The position numbers and the translations under genes were made by a program. Positions 1 to 5,366 of a DNA stretch of 6,475 nt are shown here, one piece after another. The stretch is from SYIM01 sp044356835 (lineage in GTDB: Bacteria > Pseudomonadota > Gammaproteobacteria > Burkholderiales > Burkholderiaceae_E), in assembly GCA_044356835.1 (NCBI GenBank), contig JBIKVK010000195.1:1-6475 (forward strand), read 5' to 3'. The notes under the pieces are model-generated. The model ran no database searches. It saw only the letters and a list, made by a program, of their open reading frames with translations, and had not been told where the DNA came from. Each line of letters begins with the position of its first letter. Position 1 is the first letter of the stretch.

Positions 1-83
1 CCTGCAACATGATCGAGCCCGGCGCTCAGGAGGGTTTCAGCGCGTTTGTGGAAAAGCGCTCCCCCTCCCGACGATCAGACTGA
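1..83 (+). CDS. Enoyl-CoA hydratase/isomerase (crotonase) family protein, C-terminal end only
   Basis: Only the last 26 complete codons are present (first full codon at position 3, TGA at 81-83); the 5' part lies outside the window. The visible tail reads CNMIEPGAQEGFSAFVEKRS followed by PSRRSD. The core EGFSAFVEKRSP matches the usual crotonase-family C-terminus, in which an acidic residue and 'EG..AF.EKR.P' close the protein after the trimerisation helix. Family members typically hydrate enoyl-CoA thioesters or isomerise related acyl-CoAs in the cytoplasm, but no catalytic residues are visible here, so the reaction cannot be given. The gene converges on the minus-strand hydrolase with 22 bases between the two stop codons, and no clear terminator hairpin with a T-run is seen between them. 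The assignment rests on one short motif and could be wrong. Confidence 0.5.
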   Translation, partial: CNMIEPGAQEGFSAFVEKRSPSRRSD

Positions 84-105
84 AGCGGCTGCGCTCCCGC
101 GCCCC

Positions 106-774
106 TCAACCGACATGTTTGGCAAGCAGCGCGAGCGTGCGATCACGGGCCAGACGCGCGCTCGGTTCATGGTAGGAGCCCCGCTGGTTGCAATTGAAGC
201 CGTGACCCGCCGGGTAGACGTGGATGGTCATTCCGGGTTGGGCCTGGCGTACTTTTTCGACATCGCTCATGGGGATCGCGTGGTCGGTTTCGCCGAAGTG
301 CATTTCCACCGGGCATCGGGCTCGCTCGGCCGCGCGGGCGGCGATCCCGCCGCCGTAATAAGGCGCGGAGCAGGCCAGCCCGTCGATCTGCGTGGCCGCA
401 GCCCAGGCGACGGTACCGCCCCAGCAATAGCCGACGATACCGACTTTGCCATTGTTTTTGAGCAGGGCGAGCGCGGCGCGAACATCGAGCAGCGCCTCGT
501 CGATCGATACCTTGCCCATCAGGGCGCGGCCCCGCGCAACATCGTCGGCCGTGTAGCCCAGTTCGACGCCGGCCTCGGTCCGGTCAAAAAACGCGGGTGC
601 AATCGCCGTGTATCCGGCCGACGCGAAGTCTTCGCACACCGATTTGATATGGCTATTCACCCCGAAAATTTCCTGGCAAATGATCAGCCCGCCCCGGCTG
701 GGACCTGAGGGATCGGCGCGCCAGGCTCCGATCGATCGCCCATCGGAGGCGGTGAGGGTGAGGGCTTGTCCCAT
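106..774 (-). CDS. Dienelactone hydrolase family protein (carboxymethylenebutenolidase-like)
   Basis: This is a 222-residue cytosolic alpha/beta hydrolase of the dienelactone hydrolase family, close to the usual family length. The catalytic Cys sits in the nucleophile elbow GYCWGG (C117), with the acid D164 in FGETDHAIP and the base H191 in YPAGHGFNC. E35 in CQEIFGVN is the Glu that in studied enzymes holds the Cys thiolate in check. Known members open dienelactones during chlorocatechol or catechol breakdown, but many paralogues have unknown substrates. No ring-cleavage gene is in view, so the substrate stays open. I chose the ATG at 774 because an AGGGAG site lies 8 bases before it and the family N-terminus (MGQALTLTASDG, then substrate-binding strands) begins there. 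The frame stays open to an ATG at 897, but those 41 extra residues look non-coding. There is no signal peptide. The gene is divergent from leuC and convergent with the crotonase-like tail. Confidence 0.9.
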   Translation of the reverse strand: MGQALTLTASDGRSIGAWRADPSGPSRGGLIICQEIFGVNSHIKSVCEDFASAGYTAIAPAFFDRTEAGVELGYTADDVARGRALMGKVSIDEALLDVRAALALLKNNGKVGIVGYCWGGTVAWAAATQIDGLACSAPYYGGGIAARAAERARCPVEMHFGETDHAIPMSDVEKVRQAQPGMTIHVYPAGHGFNCNQRGSYHEPSARLARDRTLALLAKHVG

Positions 775-782
775 GATCTTGT

Positions 783-788
783 CTCCCT
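783..788 (-). promoter_or_regulatory. Ribosome binding site of the dienelactone hydrolase gene
   Basis: Read on the minus strand, AGGGAG lies 8 bases before the ATG at 774. It is a strong Shine-Dalgarno match, and it decides for this start over the in-frame ATG at 897. Confidence 0.7.
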
Positions 789-867
789 GAGATGTGTGGT
801 GAGTCGGAGCGGATTGTCGGGGCCCACCGCCACAATGTCCAGTCCCGGGGGCTCCTCCAGAGGTGCG

Positions 868-876
868 TGGCATAAT
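868..876 (+). promoter_or_regulatory. Possible extended -10 promoter for leuC
   Basis: TGGCATAAT fits the extended -10 pattern TGnTATAAT with one mismatch. It sits in the divergent region 775-908, about 33 bases before the leuC start, which would give a leader of roughly 25 bases. No good -35 box is seen 17 bases upstream, where the sequence is G/C-rich. Extended -10 promoters can work without one, but a chance match is quite possible. No leucine-codon-rich leader peptide or attenuator was found in this region. Confidence 0.3.
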
Positions 877-908
877 CAAGAGCTGTTTTCCAACCATGAG
901 ATCGCCTG

Positions 909-2321
909 ATGTCTCTTGCGCTCAAAACCCTCTATGACAAGCTTTGGGACGCTCACATCGTCCACGCCGAGGACGATGGCACCACACTGCTCTACGTGGA
1001 CCGTCACCTGGTTCATGAGGTGACCAGTCCTCAGGCGTTCGAAGGTCTCCGGATCGCCGATCGCAAGCCCTGGCGCATCAGCGCCAATTTGGCCGTGGTC
1101 GATCACAACGTGCCGACCACCGATCGCAGTCGCGGCATCGATGATCCAATCGCCCGCCTTCAGGTCGAGACCCTCGACGCCAATGCGCGGGCCCATGGCC
1201 TTGCGTATTTCGACATCAACGATCGCCGTCAAGGCATCGTGCATGTGATCGGTCCCGAGCAGGGCGCAACACTGCCGGGAATGACGGTGGTCTGCGGAGA
1301 CTCTCATACCAGCACCCACGGGGCTTTTGCGTGCCTGGCGTTCGGCATCGGCACCTCAGAGGTCGAGCATGCCCTTGCGACCCAGACCATCGTGGCCAAG
1401 AAGGCGAAGAACATGTTGGTGCAGGTCGACGGCTCGCTGCCTCGCGGCGTGACGGCCAAAGACATCGTGCTCGCCGTGATCGGTCGGATCGGTACGGCCG
1501 GGGGCACCGGCTATGCGATCGAGTTCGGTGGGTCGGCGATTCGAGCCTTGTCGATGGAGGGCCGCATGACCGTGTGCAACATGGCGATCGAAGCCGGTGC
1601 CCGGTCAGGCATGGTGGCGGTCGATGACGTCACCCTCGAATATCTCAAAGGGCGTCCGATGGCCCCCACGGGGGCGGATTGGGACCGCGCCGTTGCCCAG
1701 TGGCGGACGCTTCGGACCGATCCCGGGGCCCGTTTCGATGCTGTGATCCAGATCGATGCGTCGTCCATTCGGCCTCAGGTGACCTGGGGAACATCCCCCG
1801 AAATGGTAGTTACCATCGATGATCGCGTGCCTGATCCCGATAAAGAAAAGGATCCGGTCCGCAGGGAGGGCATGGCTCGAGCTTTGGCTTACATGGGACT
1901 CAAGCCCAACACGCCCATGTCCGAGATCCGTGTCGACCGTGTATTCATCGGGTCGTGCACCAACTCCCGCATCGAAGATCTCCGTCAGGCCGCTGCGGTG
2001 GTTCGTGGCCGCCGGGTCGCAGCCAATGTCAAGCAGGCGTTGATCGTCCCCGGATCGGGACTGGTCAAGGCCCAGGCTGAGTCGGAGGGGCTCGACCGGA
2101 TCTTCAGGGATGCGGGCTTCGAATGGCGGGAGCCAGGGTGCTCCATGTGCCTCGCGATGAATGACGATCGGCTTCAACCGGGCGAGCGCTGCGCGTCGAC
2201 CTCCAATCGCAATTTCGAGGGCCGCCAGGGCACGGGCGGGCGCACTCATCTCGTCAGTCCGTCCATGGCTGCTGCGGCTGCCGTTGCCGGACACTTCGTC
2301 GACGTCTCCGCCCTGCGTTAA
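909..2321 (+). CDS. leuC: 3-isopropylmalate dehydratase large subunit
   Basis: LeuC pairs with LeuD to form isopropylmalate isomerase, which converts 2-isopropylmalate to 3-isopropylmalate in leucine synthesis. It carries the [4Fe-4S] cluster of the aconitase superfamily. At 470 residues it has the normal bacterial length. The three cluster cysteines are in place: C350 in VFIGSCTNSRIEDL, and C411 and C414 in EPGCSMC. Other family signatures are the early VDHNVPT (residues 64-70), CGDSHTSTHGAF (129-140), GIGTSEVEHALATQT (146-160) and the C-terminal SNRNFEGRQG (432-441) with GRTHLVSPSMAAAAA (444-458). The ATG at 909 is the first possible one because an in-frame TGA lies at 897-899. Its Shine-Dalgarno is weak (GAGA at 898-901). 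The gene heads the leuCDB-asd cluster, with leuD 19 bases downstream. Like other family members it should be oxygen-sensitive through the cluster. Confidence 0.98.
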   Translation: MSLALKTLYDKLWDAHIVHAEDDGTTLLYVDRHLVHEVTSPQAFEGLRIADRKPWRISANLAVVDHNVPTTDRSRGIDDPIARLQVETLDANARAHGLAYFDINDRRQGIVHVIGPEQGATLPGMTVVCGDSHTSTHGAFACLAFGIGTSEVEHALATQTIVAKKAKNMLVQVDGSLPRGVTAKDIVLAVIGRIGTAGGTGYAIEFGGSAIRALSMEGRMTVCNMAIEAGARSGMVAVDDVTLEYLKGRPMAPTGADWDRAVAQWRTLRTDPGARFDAVIQIDASSIRPQVTWGTSPEMVVTIDDRVPDPDKEKDPVRREGMARALAYMGLKPNTPMSEIRVDRVFIGSCTNSRIEDLRQAAAVVRGRRVAANVKQALIVPGSGLVKAQAESEGLDRIFRDAGFEWREPGCSMCLAMNDDRLQPGERCASTSNRNFEGRQGTGGRTHLVSPSMAAAAAVAGHFVDVSALR

Positions 2322-2325
2322 CACC

Positions 2326-2331
2326 AAGGGA
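2326..2331 (+). promoter_or_regulatory. Ribosome binding site of leuD
   Basis: AAGGGA lies 9 bases before the ATG at 2341, in the 19-base gap after leuC. It fixes the leuD start against the longer in-frame ATG at 2161, which would overlap leuC by about 160 bases and add 60 residues unlike LeuD. Confidence 0.7.
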
Positions 2332-2340
2332 AGCGCGAAC

Positions 2341-2994
2341 ATGCAGAGCATCACCATCCACCGCGGTTTGGTCGCACCCTTGGATCGGGCCAACGTCGAT
2401 ACCGACGCGATCATCCCGAAGCAGTTTCTGAAGTCGATCAAGCGTTCGGGCTTTGGACCCAACCTGTTTGACGAGTGGCGATACCTTGACCACGGTGAGC
2501 CGGGCATGGATCACTCCCGACGCCCGCTCAATCCGGATTTTGTGTTGAACCAGGCCCGCTATGGGGGTGCATCCGTTCTGCTGGCCCGCAAGAACTTCGG
2601 GTGCGGCTCCTCGCGCGAGCATGCTCCCTGGGCCCTCGAAGACTATGGCTTCAGGGTGCTGATCGCGCCTTCGTTCGCCGACATCTTCTTCAACAATTGT
2701 TTCAAGAACGGTGTGTTGCCGATCCGTCTCTCGGAGCCCGATGTCGACTGGCTGTTCCACCAGGTCAACGCGTTCGTCGGGTTCGAACTGGTCATCGATC
2801 TGCCCGCGCAGACCGTCAGCACTGCGGACGCATCCCGCAGTTTCGGTTTCGAGATCGATCCGTTTCGCAAGTACTGTCTGGTCAACGGGCTGGACGAGAT
2901 CGGCCTCACGCTGCGTCATGCTGATCGGATCCGTGAGTTCGAGGCCAAGCGTCTGGCGGAACAACCCTGGCTTGCCCGGTCGCTCGGGACCTGA
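2341..2994 (+). CDS. leuD: 3-isopropylmalate dehydratase small subunit
   Basis: LeuD is the swivelling small subunit of isopropylmalate isomerase and closes the active site formed with LeuC. The 217-residue length is typical of the proteobacterial form. Recognisable blocks are the N-terminal GLVAPLDRANVDTDAIIPKQ (residues 9-28), GFGPNLFDEWRYL (37-49) and NFGCGSSREHAPWAL (85-99), the last being the substrate-contacting loop of the family. APSFADIFFNNCFKNGVLPI (109-128) and the C-terminal DEIGLTLRHADRIREFE (185-201) complete the match. It is translated directly after leuC and presumably made with it in equal amounts. The next gene, leuB, starts 40 bases downstream. Nothing is truncated or unusual. 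Confidence 0.98.
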   Translation: MQSITIHRGLVAPLDRANVDTDAIIPKQFLKSIKRSGFGPNLFDEWRYLDHGEPGMDHSRRPLNPDFVLNQARYGGASVLLARKNFGCGSSREHAPWALEDYGFRVLIAPSFADIFFNNCFKNGVLPIRLSEPDVDWLFHQVNAFVGFELVIDLPAQTVSTADASRSFGFEIDPFRKYCLVNGLDEIGLTLRHADRIREFEAKRLAEQPWLARSLGT

Positions 2995-3034
2995 CCCCGG
3001 CAGAGCGATCTGACTGAATTCGAAAGGTCGAGCA

Positions 3035-4105
3035 ATGAAGATAGCGGTGTTGGCAGGCGACGGCATCGGGCCGGAAATCACTCGTGAGGCTGAACGAGTC
3101 ATCGAGGTCCTGGTGCGTGATGGCTTGTCGATCGAGACCGAGCCGGCATTGGTGGGAGGAGCGGCCTTCGATGGCGCCGGTGATCCCCTGCCCGAGGCTA
3201 CGGTCAGACTATGCGAGCAGTCCGATGCAATCCTGTTTGGGTCGGTAGGTGGTCCTCGATACGACACCTTGCCGCGTCCAATGCGACCCGAGCAGGGCCT
3301 GTTGCGGCTGCGCAAGCATTTTGACCTCTTTGCCAATTTGCGCCCGGCGACGGTCTTTCCCGAGCTCGCGCACGCGTCAACACTGCGTCCGGAAATCGTG
3401 GCTGGGCTGGACATCCTGATCCTGCGTGAACTGACGGGAGATATTTACTTCGGCCAGCCCCGTGGCATCCGCAAGACCGAGCAGGGCGAGCGCGAGGGCT
3501 TTGACACGATGCGCTACACCGAAGGCGAGATCCGCCGGATTGCCCGGGTGGCGTTCGAGACTGCGCGCAAGCGATCGCGCCGCGTCTGCTCGGTGGACAA
3601 GGCCAACGTGCTCGAGACCACCCAGTTGTGGCGTGATGTCGTGACCGAAACCCATGTGGACTATCGTGACGTCGAGTTGAGTCACATGTACGTCGACAAC
3701 GCGGCGATGCAGCTGGTGCGCAACCCCAAGCAGTTCGATGTCATTGTCACGGGCAACATGTTTGGCGACATCTTGTCTGACGAAGCGTCGATGTTGACCG
3801 GTTCGATCGGCATGCTGCCGTCGGCGTCCCTGAACTCGCGCAACTTTGGCCTGTACGAGCCGATCCACGGATCGGCCCCGGATATTGCCGGCAAAGGGGT
3901 AGCCAATCCGCTCGCGACGATATTGTCTCTTTCGATGCTGCTTCGCTACTCCCTGGCGCAGGTGGCTGCGGCCGATCGGGTCGAGGCTGCGGTCCGCACA
4001 GTATTGGCCCAGGGTCTCAGAACAGCAGACATAGCCGAGCCGGGGCGCCAGACGGTGGGCACCCGGGCGATGGGTGATGCGGTGATCGCGGCGCTATCGG
4101 CGTGA
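3035..4105 (+). CDS. leuB: 3-isopropylmalate dehydrogenase
   Basis: LeuB oxidises and decarboxylates 3-isopropylmalate with NAD+ and a divalent metal, giving 2-oxoisocaproate, the keto acid transaminated to leucine. The 356 residues match the family's usual length. The N-terminal strand and loop AVLAGDGIGPEI (residues 4-15) is the decarboxylating dehydrogenase start. Substrate-binding arginines lie in LLRLRKHFDLFANLRP (89-104) and in RELTGDIYFG (131-140), which also holds catalytic Y138. K189 in VDKANVLETTQLWR is the second catalytic residue. Metal ligands are D221 in YVDNAAMQLV and D245 and D249 in MFGDILSDEASMLTGSIGM. The NAD-binding loop is IHGSAPDIAGKGVANPLA (277-294). The start is supported by GAAAGG at 3022-3027, seven bases before the ATG. 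The enzyme acts as a cytosolic homodimer. A 79-base gap with an inverted repeat separates it from asd. Confidence 0.98.
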   Translation: MKIAVLAGDGIGPEITREAERVIEVLVRDGLSIETEPALVGGAAFDGAGDPLPEATVRLCEQSDAILFGSVGGPRYDTLPRPMRPEQGLLRLRKHFDLFANLRPATVFPELAHASTLRPEIVAGLDILILRELTGDIYFGQPRGIRKTEQGEREGFDTMRYTEGEIRRIARVAFETARKRSRRVCSVDKANVLETTQLWRDVVTETHVDYRDVELSHMYVDNAAMQLVRNPKQFDVIVTGNMFGDILSDEASMLTGSIGMLPSASLNSRNFGLYEPIHGSAPDIAGKGVANPLATILSLSMLLRYSLAQVAAADRVEAAVRTVLAQGLRTADIAEPGRQTVGTRAMGDAVIAALSA

Positions 4106-4130
4106 TCAGTCAGCTTAAGTCGGGCGAGTG

Positions 4131-4168
4131 ACCTCTGCCCGGTGAGCAGCGGCCGCCGGGAAAGAGGT
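4131..4168 (+). repeat. Imperfect inverted repeat (possible RNA hairpin) between leuB and asd
   Basis: The outer arms are ACCTCT (4131-4136) and AGAGGT (4163-4168). The inner arms are CCCGG (4138-4142) and CCGGG (4156-4160). They are separated by a small internal bulge (G against AA), with a 13-base G/C-rich loop. All 11 pairs are Watson-Crick. It ends 5 bases before the asd Shine-Dalgarno GGAG (4174-4177). Only TTT follows, so it is not a classical intrinsic terminator. It could stabilise a leuCDB message end, shape asd translation, or mean nothing. Confidence 0.5.
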
Positions 4169-4184
4169 TTGCCGGAGAAGACGG

Positions 4185-5291
4185 ATGAAAGTCGGAATCG
4201 TCGGTTGGCGCGGAATGGTCGGTTCGGTCCTGATGCAGCGGATGCTCGAGGAGCGGGATTTCGAGCATTTCGAGCCTGTTTTTTTCAGTACCTCCAATGC
4301 CGGTGGCGAGTCTCCGCTGGGCTCGGAGCGACTGCAGGATGCGAATTCCTTGGCAGCGCTGGCCCGGATGGATGCGATCCTCACCTGTCAGGGCGGCGAC
4401 TGGACTCACGATATCCATCCGGCTCTGCGCGCTCAGGGATGGCGGGGTTACTGGATCGATGCCGCGTCGGCGCTGCGCATGAAGGACCATGCCGTCATCA
4501 TTCTCGATCCTCTGAATCTGCACGTGATTCGCGATGCCTTGGCTCAGGGAACGCGTGATTTCATTGGCGGCAACTGCACGGTCAGCCTGATGATGATGGC
4601 TCTCAATGGTTTGCTGCGCGAAAACCTGGTCGAGTGGGCGACCTCAATGACCTATCAGGCCGCCTCTGGTGCGGGCGCTCAGAACATGCGTGAATTGTTG
4701 CAGCAGATGGGCGCGCTTCATGCCGCAGTCGCCGAGCCTCTGGCCGATCCTGGTTCGGCCATCCTTGACATCGATCGGCGTGTGACCGAGGCCCTGCGCG
4801 GCCAGAGCATTCCGGTGGAGCACTTTGGCGTGCCGCTTGCGGGCAACCTGATTCCCTGGATCGACAAAGATCTGGGCAACGGCATGTCGCGCGAGGAATG
4901 GAAGGGCGATGCCGAGCTGAACAAGATCATGGGCCTGCCTGCCTCGGGTGCCGGCCATATTCCCGTCGAGAGCCTGTGCGTCCGGGTGGGCGCCATGCGA
5001 TGCCACAGTCAGGCCATGACCATCAAACTGCATCGGGATCTGCCGCTGGGCGAAATCGAGCGTTTGATCGCCTCGGGCAATCAGTGGGTTCGACTGATTC
5101 CGAACCAGCGCGAGACCAGCATCCGGGATCTCTCGCCCGCCGCAGTATCGGGTAGCCTCCACATTCCGATCGGCCGGGTGCGCAAGCTCTCGGTTGGCGA
5201 AGGAATCATCAGTGCCTTTACTGTGGGGGATCAGCTCCTGTGGGGCGCGGCCGAGCCCTTGCGCAGGATGCTGCGTATCCTGCTCGACTGA
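4185..5291 (+). CDS. asd: Aspartate-semialdehyde dehydrogenase
   Basis: Asd reduces L-aspartyl-4-phosphate with NADPH to aspartate semialdehyde, the branch point to lysine, diaminopimelate (for peptidoglycan), threonine, methionine and isoleucine. The 368-residue protein is the Gram-negative, E. coli-like type. The NADP-binding start is VGIVGWRGMVGSVLMQRM (residues 3-20). The nucleophilic Cys is C131 in GGNCTVSLMMMALNGL. Q158 in TYQAASGAGAQNMREL lies next to it. EEWKGDAELNKIM (237-249) carries the phosphate-binding Lys K240. R267 and the catalytic base H274 are in VRVGAMRCHSQA. GGAG at 4174-4177 supports the start at 4185. Asd sits 79 bases after leuB, so it could be transcribed with the leu genes or from its own promoter, though none is clear. 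Its TGA stop is in the same frame as the fimV-like gene. Absence of this enzyme is usually lethal without diaminopimelate. Confidence 0.98.
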   Translation: MKVGIVGWRGMVGSVLMQRMLEERDFEHFEPVFFSTSNAGGESPLGSERLQDANSLAALARMDAILTCQGGDWTHDIHPALRAQGWRGYWIDAASALRMKDHAVIILDPLNLHVIRDALAQGTRDFIGGNCTVSLMMMALNGLLRENLVEWATSMTYQAASGAGAQNMRELLQQMGALHAAVAEPLADPGSAILDIDRRVTEALRGQSIPVEHFGVPLAGNLIPWIDKDLGNGMSREEWKGDAELNKIMGLPASGAGHIPVESLCVRVGAMRCHSQAMTIKLHRDLPLGEIERLIASGNQWVRLIPNQRETSIRDLSPAAVSGSLHIPIGRVRKLSVGEGIISAFTVGDQLLWGAAEPLRRMLRILLD

Positions 5292-5300
5292 GCGGGCGAT

Positions 5301-5320
5301 TCTGCGATGCCTCATGCAGA
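5301..5320 (+). repeat. Small hairpin at the asd/fimV junction
   Basis: TCTGC (5301-5305) pairs with GCAGA (5316-5320), and ATG (5307-5309) with CAT (5313-5315). There is one bulged G at 5306 and a CCT loop. It starts 10 bases after the asd stop and has no following T-run. The ATG inside its stem is the alternative upstream start of the fimV-like gene. Confidence 0.4.
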
Positions 5321-5366
5321 CCTGGCCGGCAACTTTCCCTCGAGAGCGGTCCCGGTCGGGTTGCGC

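Noticed and set aside
39..60. AGCGC/GCGCT inverted repeat near the window start, considered as a terminator
   Set aside because: It is a five-pair stem without a T-run on either strand, and it lies inside the crotonase-like coding tail.
46..708. A 220-codon plus-strand open frame over the dienelactone hydrolase gene
   Set aside because: The minus strand carries a full catalytic triad and a good ribosome site here. The plus-strand product shows no domain and is the complement of that gene.
813..836. ATTGT/ACAAT inverted repeat in the divergent intergenic region, considered as an operator
   Set aside because: It has only five pairs around a 14-base G/C-rich spacer, matches no operator I recognise, and is easily expected by chance.
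792..875. A 27-codon plus-strand open frame upstream of leuC, considered as a leucine leader peptide
   Set aside because: It has only two adjacent leucine codons, no ribosome site, and no terminator or antiterminator structure after it.
1605..2507. A 300-codon minus-strand open frame over leuC and the start of leuD
   Set aside because: It is antisense to conserved Fe-S cysteine motifs of leuC and has no family resemblance, so it is a GC-driven shadow.
2254..3414. A 386-codon open frame on the minus strand across the end of leuC, all of leuD and the start of leuB
   Set aside because: It lies antisense to three unmistakable conserved genes. Its product is rich in Arg, Ser and Pro with no recognisable domain, as expected for the mirror frame of high-GC coding DNA.
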